From JAFDWI01 sp963764215 (GTDB lineage Bacteria > Actinomycetota > Acidimicrobiia > Acidimicrobiales > Iamiaceae), in contig CAVXRS010000003.1 of the NCBI GenBank assembly GCA_963764215.1, forward strand, positions 124,001 through 188,000: a stretch of DNA of 64,000 bases, given 5' to 3'. Each line of letters opens with the position of its first letter. The stretch's first letter is position 1. The position numbers and the translations under genes are program-made. Below the pieces are notes generated by a model. That model ran no database searches. It was not told the origin of the DNA and worked only from the letters and a program-made list of their open reading frames with translations. This document shows, one piece after another, positions 40,924 to 50,042 of this stretch.

Positions 40924-42305
40924 CTGATCTCGTTCCGTGCCCGATCCTGTTCGATCCGCAACGTGAACGCCTCACGCTGGATCAGCACGGAGTCCGGACC
41001 CGCCCCGCCGGGCGTCGTCCGTCGGCGTACGGCCACGCCGGGTTCGAGCAGCGGAACGGCCTCGTCGCCCAGATCCGGGTGGGCGGCAACGAGCTCGTTC
41101 ATCGGCACGTGCCGTTCGATCGAATCCCGTACCAGGCCGCCGACCACGCCGTGCGCCTCGCGGAAAGGCATGCCGCGCTCGACCAGCCACTCGGCCAGAT
41201 CGGTCGCCACCAGATACGGCGAGTCGGCCGCGGCCTGCATCCGATCCACCGATGGGACGGCCGTGGAGATCAGTCCCGTGAGTGCCCCCAGTGCGAGTTG
41301 GATCTGGTCGACCGCGTCGAACAGCGGCTCCTTGTCTTCCTGCAGGTCCCGGTTGTAGGCGAGCGGCAGACCTTTGAGGGTCGCCATGATGCCCGTGAGA
41401 TGACCGATGAGGCGCCCGGACTTCGCCCGGGCCAGTTCGGCGATGTCGGGATTCTTCTTCTGGGGGAGCATCGACGATCCGGTCGAATACCCGTCGTCGA
41501 GGGTGAGGAATCCGAATTCATCGGACGACCACAACACCACCTCCTCACCGATCCGGGACAGATGCACGCCCAGCAGGGCCAGGTCGAAAAGGGTCTCGGC
41601 CACGAAGTCCCGGTCCCCCACCGCGTCGAGCGAGTTGTCGAACGCGGCATCGAATCCAAGATCGGCGGCCACGCCATGGGGATCGAGGGGCAGTGAAGAT
41701 CCGGCAAGGGCGCCCGCACCCAGAGGCGAGACGTTCAACCGACGACGGGTCGCGAGCAACCGGTCGACGTCCCGGGCGAGCGCCCAACCGTGCGCCAGCA
41801 GGTGGTGTGCGAGCAGCACCGGCTGTGCACGCTGAAGATGCGTGTACCCGGGGAGGTAGATCTCACCGGCCGCCGCAGCCGCCTCGGCGATCACCTCCTG
41901 GAAGGCAAGCACCCGGTCGACGACCTCGGCGAGTGTCCGCCGGGTGTACAGGCGCAGATCCGTCGCCACCTGGTCGTTGCGACTTCGCCCGGTGTGGAGC
42001 TTGGCCCCGGCCGCGCCGGCGATCTCGGTGACCCGTCGTTCGACTGCGGTGTGGATGTCCTCGTCCGACGTTTGGAAGCTGAAGGTGCCCGCCGAGAGTT
42101 CCTCGGCGACCGCGTCGAGGGCCGCCAGCACGGCGGCGGCCTCGTCGCCCTCCATGATCCCCGCGCGCACCAGACCGCGTACGTGTGCCCGCGAGCCACG
42201 GAGGTCATCGGGGGCGAGACGACGGTCGAAGGGCAACGAAACCGTGTAGGCGAGCAACTCGTCGGCAGGGTCGCCACCGAAGCGCCCGTGCCACAACGTG
42301 CTCAT
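40920..42305 (-). CDS. argH: argininosuccinate lyase
   Basis: Final step of arginine synthesis: argininosuccinate -> arginine + fumarate (461 aa). MSTLWHGRFGGDPADELLAY at the start; EDIHTAVERRVTEIAG, KLHTGRSRNDQVATDLRLY, YTHLQRAQPVLLAHHLLAH, and the superfamily signature GSSMLPQKKNPDIAELARAK. Start ATG overlaps the argG stop (ATGA). Confidence 0.97.
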   Translation of the reverse strand: MSTLWHGRFGGDPADELLAYTVSLPFDRRLAPDDLRGSRAHVRGLVRAGIMEGDEAAAVLAALDAVAEELSAGTFSFQTSDEDIHTAVERRVTEIAGAAGAKLHTGRSRNDQVATDLRLYTRRTLAEVVDRVLAFQEVIAEAAAAAGEIYLPGYTHLQRAQPVLLAHHLLAHGWALARDVDRLLATRRRLNVSPLGAGALAGSSLPLDPHGVAADLGFDAAFDNSLDAVGDRDFVAETLFDLALLGVHLSRIGEEVVLWSSDEFGFLTLDDGYSTGSSMLPQKKNPDIAELARAKSGRLIGHLTGIMATLKGLPLAYNRDLQEDKEPLFDAVDQIQLALGALTGLISTAVPSVDRMQAAADSPYLVATDLAEWLVERGMPFREAHGVVGGLVRDSIERHVPMNELVAAHPDLGDEAVPLLEPGVAVRRRTTPGGAGPDSVLIQREAFTLRIEQDRARNEIS

Positions 42306-43513
42306 CGTGCCTGCGCCTCGCGTGACCCAGGGCCCTGACGGGCCGACCACGTCTCCAGGCCCAGTCCCCACAGGCGCACGAATCCGGCCGAGTCGGCGTG
42401 CGCGAACGAATCCGCGGCGTCATAGGTCGCGAGCGCGTAGTCGTACAGCGTGTGGGGGCTCCGTCGTCCCGTCACCTCACAGCTCCCTGGCGACAGGTGC
42501 AGTCGCACGTCTCCGGTCACGAACTTCTGCGACGACGCCACGAACGCGTCGAACGCTTCCTTGAGCGGTGAGAACCACAGTCCATCGTAGATCAGTTCCG
42601 CGTAGCGCGGCTCGATGCGAGCCTTCTCCCTATCGAGGTCCCGCTCCAGACAGATCGATTCCAGGTCCTTGTGCGCCTTGATGAGCGCCAGGCTCGCCGG
42701 ACATTCATAGGTCTCTCGGGACTTGATGCCGACCCGGCGGTTCTCGACCATGTCGATCCGACCCCAGCCGTAGGACCCCACGACCGTGTTGAGCCGTTCG
42801 ATGATGCTCCTCATGTCGAACGACTCTCCGTCGATCGCCACCGGCCTGCCGGCTTCGAAGGTGATCTCGAGGTCTCGAGGTTCGTCCTCGGTGGGATCGG
42901 TGAGTAACCAGACCCCCGGGGGCGGCACCGCCCAGGGGTCCTCCATCTCGCCGCACTCGATGGCCCGTCCCCACAGGTTGTCGTCGATCGAATACACCTT
43001 CTCCTTGGTGGCCTTGATCGGGATCTCGGTGCGGTAGGCATAGAGGATCGACTCCTCTCGGGTCATGCCCCAACCGCGCACCGGCGCCAACACCTCCAGG
43101 TCGGGTGCGAGCGAACGCACCCCGACCTCGAAACGGACCTGGTCGTTGCCCTTGCCGGTGCAGCCGTGCGCCACGGCACTCGCCCCGTGACGGCGGGCGG
43201 CCGCGACCAGGTGCTTCACGATCACCGGCCGACTCAGCGCGGAGACCAGCGGATAGCGCCCTTCGTACATCGCGTTCGCTGCCAACGCCGGGGCCACGTA
43301 CTCCTCCGCGAATTCGGCGCGCGCGTCGACGACCTCGGCGGCCACTGCCCCGGCGGCGAGCGCCCGGTCACGGACGACCTCCCACTCCTCGCCGGCCTGC
43401 CCGACGTCGACCGACAACGCGACGACCTCGACCCCCCAGTGCTCTATCATCCAACGCACGGCCACCGAGGTGTCCAGGCCCCCGCTGTAGGCGAGTACGA
43501 CTCGTTTGGTCAC
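42302..43513 (-). CDS. argG: argininosuccinate synthase
   Basis: Citrulline + aspartate + ATP -> argininosuccinate (403 aa). PP-loop: KRVVLAYSGGLDTSVAVRWM; AHGCTGKGNDQVRFEVGVRS; IKATKEKVYSIDDNLWGRAI; GIKSRETYECPASLALIKAH. GTG start, 5 nt after the argR stop. Belongs to argCJBDFRGH. Confidence 0.97.
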   Translation of the reverse strand: MTKRVVLAYSGGLDTSVAVRWMIEHWGVEVVALSVDVGQAGEEWEVVRDRALAAGAVAAEVVDARAEFAEEYVAPALAANAMYEGRYPLVSALSRPVIVKHLVAAARRHGASAVAHGCTGKGNDQVRFEVGVRSLAPDLEVLAPVRGWGMTREESILYAYRTEIPIKATKEKVYSIDDNLWGRAIECGEMEDPWAVPPPGVWLLTDPTEDEPRDLEITFEAGRPVAIDGESFDMRSIIERLNTVVGSYGWGRIDMVENRRVGIKSRETYECPASLALIKAHKDLESICLERDLDREKARIEPRYAELIYDGLWFSPLKEAFDAFVASSQKFVTGDVRLHLSPGSCEVTGRRSPHTLYDYALATYDAADSFAHADSAGFVRLWGLGLETWSARQGPGSREAQAR

Positions 43514-43518
43514 AGGTT

Positions 43519-44034
43519 CTACTCCTGGTCGTCGATCGATCGGTACGGTGATGCGGACCCGCCGGGGGCGAACCCGGCAAGTCCGGCCAGACGATCCGCC
43601 ATTGTCGCACCGGCGTCGGCCGCGGCTGTCACCACGATCACCGTGTCGTCACCGCACACGTTGCCGAGCACGCCGTCGAGTCCAGCGCGATCGAGTGCGG
43701 ATCCGACCACGTGTGCCGAGCCCGGTGGGGTGCGAACCACCACCAGATTCGCCGACGAGGACACCGACACCGCCCAGTCGGCCAGGATCCGCTGCAGATG
43801 GTCGTCGTGGCCGCGGCGGGTGAAGGGCAGCTCGGGAACAGCGTAGACCGACGTCCCCTGTGGCCCACGGACCTTGATCGCGCCGATCTCGTCGAGATCC
43901 CGCGAGACGGTCGCCTGGGTGGCGGTGATGCCCTCGGCGGCCAACAGGCCGACCAGTTCGGACTGGCGCTGCACAGCCCGACTGCCGAGCAGTTCGGTGA
44001 TGCGGTGTTGCCGACGGGTCTTGGACGCGGCCAC
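43519..44034 (-). CDS. argR: arginine repressor
   Basis: 171-aa ArgR/AhrC family. N-terminal winged helix: RQHRITELLGSRAVQRQSEL and ITATQATVSRDLDEIGAIKV (recognition helix SR motif). C-terminal arginine-binding, hexamerisation domain: GLDGVLGNVCGDDTVIVVTA with the GDDT motif. GTG start 6 nt after argF. It presumably binds the operator upstream of argC (49229-49244), repressing its own operon when arginine is plentiful. Confidence 0.94.
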   Translation of the reverse strand: MAASKTRRQHRITELLGSRAVQRQSELVGLLAAEGITATQATVSRDLDEIGAIKVRGPQGTSVYAVPELPFTRRGHDDHLQRILADWAVSVSSSANLVVVRTPPGSAHVVGSALDRAGLDGVLGNVCGDDTVIVVTAAADAGATMADRLAGLAGFAPGGSASPYRSIDDQE

Positions 44035-44040
44035 GCCCGA

Positions 44041-44931
44041 TCACCCGGCCTCACGGAGCAGCCACCAGAACACGGCGCGCGCCGCGTGCATCCGATTGGC
44101 CGCCTGGATCCAGATGCGGCTGCGTGGTCCGTCCAACTCCCGAGCGGAGACTTCCTCGCCGCGGTGGGCGGGCAGACAGTGCAGCAGGATCACCTCGGGC
44201 GCCGCCGCATCCAGGAGAGCCGTGTCCACGGTGAAGCCCTCGAAATCACGACGACGCTGTTCGGCCTCGGCCTCCGCACCCATCGAGATCCACGTGTCGG
44301 TGTAGACCACGTCGGCTCCGACCACCGCGTCGAGCGGACGGTCGAACACCTCGACCGGCGCGCCGGTCGACGCGATCCGATCCAGCATGACCGCGGGTGC
44401 CGGGTGCGTCGCCGGTGCAGCCAGGCGGATCGTGCCCCCGGCGAGGGTGACGGCCAGGGCGAGCGACTGGAACACGTTGTTCGGATCGCCCACGTAGGTC
44501 ACGATGCGACCGGCGACCGATCCGAACTCGCCGGCGATGGTGAGCAGGTCGGCGATCGCCTGCAGGGGATGTGCGGTGTCCGAAAGCAGGTTGACCACCG
44601 GCACCGAGGAGGCGGCCGCCAGCCTCTCGACCTTGTCGTGGGCGAACACCCGCGCGCCGATCGCGGCGTGGTAGCAGCTCAGGGTGCGGGCCACGTCCTC
44701 GGCCGATTCGCGGGTGTCGATGCCCACCTCGGCCCCCTGCACCGTGACCGGATGGCCCCCCAGTTGCACCACGGCCATCTCGGTCGAGTGGCGGGTGCGC
44801 GTCGACGGCTTCTCGAACACCAACCCGACGCCACGCCCGGCCAACACCTCGTCGGGTCGCCGCGCGGCCAGCCCCACGAGGTCGGCGAGCTCGCCACGAT
44901 CGAGGTCGTCGATCTCGAGCAGATGGCGCAT
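44041..44931 (-). CDS. argF: ornithine carbamoyltransferase
   Basis: Ornithine + carbamoyl phosphate -> citrulline (296 aa, at the short end for the family). Carbamoyl-phosphate motif KPSTRTRHSTEMA (residues 41-53); ornithine-binding HPLQAIADLLTI and YTDTWISMGAEAEAE; HCLPAHRGEEVS. Start overlaps the argD stop (TGATG). Confidence 0.95.
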   Translation of the reverse strand: MRHLLEIDDLDRGELADLVGLAARRPDEVLAGRGVGLVFEKPSTRTRHSTEMAVVQLGGHPVTVQGAEVGIDTRESAEDVARTLSCYHAAIGARVFAHDKVERLAAASSVPVVNLLSDTAHPLQAIADLLTIAGEFGSVAGRIVTYVGDPNNVFQSLALAVTLAGGTIRLAAPATHPAPAVMLDRIASTGAPVEVFDRPLDAVVGADVVYTDTWISMGAEAEAEQRRRDFEGFTVDTALLDAAAPEVILLHCLPAHRGEEVSARELDGPRSRIWIQAANRMHAARAVFWWLLREAG

Positions 44932-46113
44932 CAGAGGCCCTCCGACGATGTGGAGGCCGAGGCGAGCGTCGCGTCCAGCACGCCGATCGCCTCGTCCATC
45001 TCCGCGTCGGTGATGAGCAGGCTCGGTGCGAACCTCAGGGTCGTGGGGCGCACCGGATTGACGATCAACCCGGCTTCGAGTGCGGCCGACGCCACGGTAC
45101 GGGCGTCGATTCCGTGCACGAGTTCGGCACCCAAGAGCAGACCCATGCCGCGGACCGATTCGACCGTCTCCAACGATTCGAGCGCGCGGCGCAGTCGATC
45201 ACCGGTCTGGCGGGCCAGTGCCGGAACATCCAGGCGTCGCATCTCTCCCAGCGTCGCGGCGGCCGCGGCGGTGGCCAGGGGTTGGCCGCCGAAGGTGGAG
45301 CCATGGTCGCCGGGACGGAACGCGTCGGCGACCTCGTCACGGGCCCAACAGGCGGCGACGGGAAAGCCGTTGCCCAGGGCCTTGGCGACGGTGACGATGT
45401 CGGCGCGCACGCCGAAATGGTCACATCCGAACCATTCACCGGTACGGCCGAGGCCGGTCTGGATCTCGTCCGCGATCAACAGCAGTCCCCGCTCGTCGCA
45501 GAGATCGCGCACCGCCTGGAAGTACGGCGCGATTCGCCGGCATCACGCCGCCCTCACCCTGGACCGGCTCGAGGATCACGGCGGACACGGTCGGATCGAC
45601 CGCCGCCTCGAGTGCGTCGAGATCGCACCAGGCGACATGACGGAAGCCTTCAGGGAGTGGTTGGAACGCTTCGTGCTTCTCTGGCTGGCCCGTCGCGTGC
45701 AGGGTGGCCAACGTGCGCCCGTGGAACGAGCCATACGCGCTGATCACCACGTGGCGTCCCCGACCGCCCCATTTCCGGGCCAGTTTCAGCGCACACTCGT
45801 TCGCCTCGGCTCCCGAGTTCGCGAAGAAGACCCGTCCATCGCCGCCGATCAGATCGTCGAGCAACCGGGCCGCCTGTTCGTGATGTTCGTTGCCGAACAG
45901 GTTCGACACGTGCACCAGTCGGTGCGCCTGGTGGGCGATGGCGTCGGCGACCGGTCCGTAGGCATGGCCGAGCGAGGTGACCGCCAGCCCGCCCAGAAGA
46001 TCCAGGTACCGCCTGCCATCGGTGTCGAACAGTTCCACGCCCTGGCCGCGTACGAAGGTGACCGGAGTCGGTCCGAACGTGGGCATGAGCGGCCCGCCGG
46101 GTTCGAAGGCCAT
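44931..46113 (-). CDS. argD: acetylornithine aminotransferase, interrupted by a 1-nt insertion
   Basis: PLP-dependent class III aminotransferase, ~393 aa corrected. First part: GRRYLDLLGGLAVTSLGHAY, VFFANSGAEANECALKLARK, AYGSFHGRTLATLHATGQ, AVILEPVQGEGGVMPA. Second part: LLIADEIQTGLGRTGEWFG, VTVAKALGNGFPVAACWA (Schiff-base Lys) and HGSTFGGQPLATAAAAATL. The switch is near 45534, where the minus strand reads GCGAATCGCGCCGTAC; removing one base gives ANAPYFQAVRDLC. Both halves fit one intact enzyme. Confidence 0.93.
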
Positions 46114-46988
46114 CAGTGGGCTCCCTGGGTCGCGGGGTCGCGGACGATCATCGTGCCGACTCCCGAATCGGTGAACAGCTCCAGCAGGAGCGCGTGTTCC
46201 TGACGGCCGTCCAGGATGTGCACGCTCGGCACCCCGGCCGCGACGGCGTCGATGCATGCGGCGATCTTGGGGATCATGCCCCCGGAGAGGCGCCCGTCCT
46301 TGACCATTGCCGAGAGCTCTGACACTCCGGCCACGGTGAGCAGACTGTCGGGATCGTCCAGCGCGCCGAGTACGCCGGCGATGTCGGTGAGGTAGACGAG
46401 TTTGGTGGCACCGATCGCCGCGGCGAGCGCCCCGGCGACCGCGTCGGCGTTGATGTTGTAGGCCTGCCCCTCGGCGTCGGCGCCGATGGTGGAGACCACG
46501 GGAATGAGATCCTCGGCCAGCAGGCTCTGCAACACCGAAGGGTTCACATCGCTGACGTCACCGACGAACCCGAGACTCGGATCCCGCGCACTGGCGGCGA
46601 TCAGGCCCGCGTCTTCACCGGCGACCCCGACCGCGACCGGACCGTGCACATTGAGTGCGGCCACCAGCTCACGGTTGACCTTGCCCACGAGCACCATGCG
46701 GGCGATGTCCAGGGTCGCGGCGTCGGTGACCCGCAACCCGTCCCGGAACTCGGGCGTCATGCCCAGTCGTTCGGTGAACGCACCGATCTGCGGGCCACCG
46801 CCGTGCACCAGCACCGGACGTATCCCCACGGCGCGCATGAGGACGAGATCCTCGGCCAGGCGTCGAGTGGAAGCGTCGTCGGACATGGCGTTGCCGCCGT
46901 ACTTGACCACGATGGTCGCCCCGCGGAACCGCTGGATGTACGGCAGGGCTTCCACCAGCACGTCGGCCCGGTCCTGAGCCGCGGTCAT
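46113..46988 (-). CDS. argB: acetylglutamate kinase
   Basis: N-acetylglutamate -> N-acetylglutamyl phosphate (291 aa). ATIVVKYGGNAMSDDAST, RPVLVHGGGPQIGAFTERLG, LTDIAGVLGALDDPDSLLTV, GRLSGGMIPKIAACIDAVAA, SVHILDGRQEHALLLELFTD, GTMIV. This is the usual feedback-inhibited enzyme of the arginine pathway. Overlaps argJ upstream (ATGA) and argD downstream (TGATG). Confidence 0.96.
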   Translation of the reverse strand: MTAAQDRADVLVEALPYIQRFRGATIVVKYGGNAMSDDASTRRLAEDLVLMRAVGIRPVLVHGGGPQIGAFTERLGMTPEFRDGLRVTDAATLDIARMVLVGKVNRELVAALNVHGPVAVGVAGEDAGLIAASARDPSLGFVGDVSDVNPSVLQSLLAEDLIPVVSTIGADAEGQAYNINADAVAGALAAAIGATKLVYLTDIAGVLGALDDPDSLLTVAGVSELSAMVKDGRLSGGMIPKIAACIDAVAAGVPSVHILDGRQEHALLLELFTDSGVGTMIVRDPATQGAH

Positions 46989-48181
46989 GACGTACCCATG
47001 TTCTCGTCGATGTAGGCGTGGGTCAGGTCGTTGGTCAACACCTGGGCGGATCCGCTGCCCAGTCCGAGATCGATGCCGACGACCAGGTCCCGTCCGGCCA
47101 GGTGTGCGGCGACAGCTGCCGCGTCGTGATCGACGGCGGTGCCGTGGTCGGCCACGGTGATCCCGCCGTAGGACACCGCGACCGCTTCCTCGTCGAACGT
47201 CACGCCCGCCGCTCCGGCCTCGCTGGCGACCCGCCCCCAGTAGGGGTCGGCGCCGTACCAGGAGCACTTCACCAGCTGACTTCGGGCGATCGCCCGGGCG
47301 ACGGTGGCGGCCTCGGCGTCATCTGCCGCACCGGCGACCTCGACCCGGACGGTCTTCGTCGCGCCCTCGGCGTCGCCGGCCATCTGGGAAGCCAGCTCGA
47401 CGCACACGGCGCGGGTGGCCGCGGCCAATGCATCCCGATCGACAGGACCGGCGGCACCCGAGGCCATGAGGATGACGGTGTCGTTCGTGGACGTGCACCC
47501 GTCGACGTCGAGCACGTTGAACGAGTCGGCCACGGCTGCGCTGAGCACGGACCGGAGGGTCGCCGGGTCTGCCTCGGCGTCGGTGGTGAGGACCGCGAGC
47601 ATCGTGGCCATGTTCGGAGCGAGCATCGCCGCGCCCTTGGCCATGCCCCCCACCGTGGCCACCCCGGCCCGGGCAGACGCCTCCTTGCGGTGCGTGTCGG
47701 TGGTGCGGATCGCCTCGGCCGCCGCGGCGCCGTGGTCGCGGTGGTCTCCCCGTGCCGCCATCAGCGTTCCGATTCCTCCCAGAACAGTGTCGATCGGAAG
47801 GGGAATGCCGATCAGACCGGTGGAACAGACCAGCACCGATTCGGCGGCCAGGCCCAGATCCTCGGCGACCGCTGCGCACATGGCCTCGGCGTGGGCGCGC
47901 CCGGTCGCCCCGGTCGCCGCATTGGCGTTGCCGCTGTTGAGCACCACCGCGGCGGCGTGGCCACCACTCGCGGCCAGATGCGCATGGGAGGCCCGCACCG
48001 GCGCGGCGGTGAGCCGATTCGACGTGAACACGGCCGCGGTCGGAACCGGACGCCCGTCGGTGGTGGCGACGAGCGCGAGGTCCGGCGATCCCGTGTCTTT
48101 GATGCCACAGGAGACGCCGGCCGCGACGAATCCTCCCGGCGCGGTGACCCCGGTCGTCTGGTCGGTCCCGGACGCGCTCAC
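46985..48181 (-). CDS. argJ: bifunctional ornithine acetyltransferase / N-acetylglutamate synthase
   Basis: Recycles the acetyl group from N-acetylornithine to glutamate (398 aa). VFTSNRLTAAPV, VVLNSGNANAATGATG, and the autoproteolysis site KGAAMLAPNMATMLAVLTTD with nucleophile T193. Its presence means the cyclic acetyl pathway is used, so no argE is needed. GTG start overlaps the argC stop (GTGA). Confidence 0.96.
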   Translation of the reverse strand: MSASGTDQTTGVTAPGGFVAAGVSCGIKDTGSPDLALVATTDGRPVPTAAVFTSNRLTAAPVRASHAHLAASGGHAAAVVLNSGNANAATGATGRAHAEAMCAAVAEDLGLAAESVLVCSTGLIGIPLPIDTVLGGIGTLMAARGDHRDHGAAAAEAIRTTDTHRKEASARAGVATVGGMAKGAAMLAPNMATMLAVLTTDAEADPATLRSVLSAAVADSFNVLDVDGCTSTNDTVILMASGAAGPVDRDALAAATRAVCVELASQMAGDAEGATKTVRVEVAGAADDAEAATVARAIARSQLVKCSWYGADPYWGRVASEAGAAGVTFDEEAVAVSYGGITVADHGTAVDHDAAAVAAHLAGRDLVVGIDLGLGSGSAQVLTNDLTHAYIDENMGTS

Positions 48182-49209
48182 GGCATCATCCCCACGGATG
48201 GAAGTCCCGCCGTCTCATCCAGTCCGCAGACGATGTTCGCGCACTGGATGGCCTGACCCGAGGCGCCCTTGACGAGGTTGTCGAGCGCGCCCATCGCGAG
48301 GACCCAGCCGGTCCGCTCGTCGAGATCCACCCAGACGTGAGCGCTGTTGGAACCCAGCGTGGCCTTGGTCTGCGGCGGAGCATCGACCACCTGCACGAAC
48401 GGCGTGGCGTCATAGACGTCGTGGAGCGCGTCCCGGAGCACATCGCCGGTGACGGCGCCGTCTGCCGGTCGCGCGTAGCAGGTGGCCAGAATGCCCCGGT
48501 TCATGGGAACCAGGTGCGGGGTGAACAGCACCGTGGTGCCGAGGCTCTGTTCGATCTCGGGCGTGTGACGATGGTCGAAGACCCCGTAGGCACTGAAGTT
48601 CTCGTCCACTGCGCCGAAATGGGTCGTCGCCTTGGGACTGCGCCCGGCCCCGGAGACCCCACTGGCCGCATCGACGACGATCGGATCCGAAGCGACCAGG
48701 CCCGCGCGCAGGAGCGGCTCGAGCGGCAACGTCGACGCGGTGGGATAGCAGCCTGGCACGGCGACATGCCGGGCGGCGGCGAGTTGCTCGCCGAACAGCT
48801 CCGGCAGCCCGTACGCGAACCGCCCCAGCAGCTCGGGACAGCGGTGGGGCGCGCCGTACCACTTGGGATAGGCCTCCGGATCCGCGAGTCGGAAGTCCGC
48901 GGCGAGGTCGATCACGTGATCGACGCGGTCGGCCACCGAGGCCATCAGCGCCTGGGACGCGCCGTGCGGAAGGCCGAGAAAGAGCAGGTCGACCCCGTCG
49001 GCCAGCTCGGTCGACCAGGTCTGGTAGGTCAAGTCGGGATACGCACCTGCCAGTGACGGATACAGATCCGCGGCCCTGGTCCCCGACTGGGTGTCACCCG
49101 TGGCGAAGGCGACCGCGAAGTTCGGGTGGCCGGCGAGGAGCCGGAGGAGCTCCGCACCGGTGTAGCCCGAAGCACCGACGATGCCGACCTTCAGTGACGT
49201 CGCGACCAT
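48178..49209 (-). CDS. argC: N-acetyl-gamma-glutamyl-phosphate reductase
   Basis: NADPH-dependent reduction of acetylglutamyl phosphate (343 aa). KVGIVGASGYTGAELLRLLA, LLFLGLPHGASQALM, DLAADFRLADPEAYPKWYG, HVAVPGCYPTASTLPLEPLL (Cys nucleophile), GRSPKATTHFGAVDENFSAY, HLVPMNRGILATCYA. ATG 49209 lies 6 nt after the -10 of a promoter that overlaps an ARG box, so argC heads the operon and is probably leaderless. Confidence 0.97.
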   Translation of the reverse strand: MVATSLKVGIVGASGYTGAELLRLLAGHPNFAVAFATGDTQSGTRAADLYPSLAGAYPDLTYQTWSTELADGVDLLFLGLPHGASQALMASVADRVDHVIDLAADFRLADPEAYPKWYGAPHRCPELLGRFAYGLPELFGEQLAAARHVAVPGCYPTASTLPLEPLLRAGLVASDPIVVDAASGVSGAGRSPKATTHFGAVDENFSAYGVFDHRHTPEIEQSLGTTVLFTPHLVPMNRGILATCYARPADGAVTGDVLRDALHDVYDATPFVQVVDAPPQTKATLGSNSAHVWVDLDERTGWVLAMGALDNLVKGASGQAIQCANIVCGLDETAGLPSVGMMP

Positions 49210-49215
49210 GAAGGC

Positions 49216-49244
49216 AGAATACACACGTCTGCATATTCATGCAA
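49216..49244 (-). promoter_or_regulatory. argC promoter with overlapping ARG box
   Basis: Minus strand: -35 TTGCAT (49239-49244), exactly 17 bp, -10 TATTCT (49216-49221). The ARG-box-like inverted repeat TTGCATGAATATGCAG (49229-49244) covers the -35 and resembles the 16-bp ArgR site of M. tuberculosis as I recall it (TTGCATAACGATGCAA). ArgR bound here would block RNA polymerase. Confidence 0.8.
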
Positions 49245-49350
49245 CACGAACCGGGCGACGACCTGCGGGGCGAACGGTCTCTACACTGCCGATCACCGGC
49301 ACTGCCGGACAACGGTCCTGCCGGCCGACGACACGACAGAAAGGCGCGCC

Positions 49351-49830
49351 ATGAAGGTACTCATCGCGACCGATGGATCCGATGCTGCGGTCAACGGCGC
49401 CCAGCAGGCGCTCGCACTCCTGCAATCGGGTATCACCGTGGTCCTGACGATGGTGATCCCGTCCCGTGAAGATCCCCTCGAGACGGCCACCGGATTCGCC
49501 GGTCCGCTCGTCAGCGAGGAGGAAGCGACCGAGGAACATGCCGAGGCCGTGGAAGTGGGTGAGACCGCGCTCCGGCGCACGGTCAACGCGTTGAACGCGT
49601 CGCATCTGACCGAAGGTGACACCCTGCAGACGCGCCTGCTTTCCTCGGAGGAGGACGCAGCCGGCGCGATCGTCACCGAAGCCGAGACCTCGGACGCCGA
49701 GTTGATCGTCATCGGCAGCTCGGGCAAGAGCATGTGGCAGCGGATCTTCGGCGGATCGGTCTCCGAGCGGGTCGCCCGCAACGCTCCCTGTCCGGTGCTG
49801 ATCGTACCGCCTGGCTCCGATCCCGACTGA
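49351..49830 (+). CDS. universal stress protein
   Basis: 159-aa single-domain UspA-type protein. MKVLIATDGSDAAVNGAQQA opening; ATP-binding signature LIVIGSSGKSMWQRIFGGSV followed by SERVARNAPCPVLIVP (GX2GX9G(S/T) pattern). Likely ATP-binding and cytoplasmic. AAAGG lies 6 nt before the ATG; a TACACT -10 candidate is at 49282-49287. Divergent from argC. Confidence 0.9.
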   Translation: MKVLIATDGSDAAVNGAQQALALLQSGITVVLTMVIPSREDPLETATGFAGPLVSEEEATEEHAEAVEVGETALRRTVNALNASHLTEGDTLQTRLLSSEEDAAGAIVTEAETSDAELIVIGSSGKSMWQRIFGGSVSERVARNAPCPVLIVPPGSDPD

Positions 49831-49969
49831 ACCGACCGGATCGGAAGATCGGACCCGGAGTAGCGAAGCATCCTGCTCGCTTCCGAAACATTTCGTGCCA
49901 GGCCGCGCTCTGCGGCTTGGTAGTGCAAATTTCGGGTTTGACCGGTGGAAGCGACGCGGGAAACGGCGG

Positions 49970-50033
49970 CCCGATGGCAGCGGGTCCATTGCCCGATGCC
50001 CACGGGTCCATTGCCCGATGGCAGCCGGTAGCG
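49970..50033 (+). repeat. 22-bp tandem repeat, ~2.5-3 units
   Basis: Units at 49970-49991 and 49992-50013 differ only in the central bases, and a decayed third unit starts at 50014. Shared parts are CCCGATG and CGGGTCCATTG. The third unit contains the TAGCGT -10 of the SDR gene. Two-turn-of-helix spacing suggests regulator half-sites or a slipped duplication. Confidence 0.7.
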
Positions 50034-50042
50034 TGCGGGGGC

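Noticed and set aside
43711..46203. 830-residue open frame on plus across argR, argF and argD
   Set aside because: Antisense to three conserved arg genes; no recognisable domain. High GC leaves long stop-free antisense frames.
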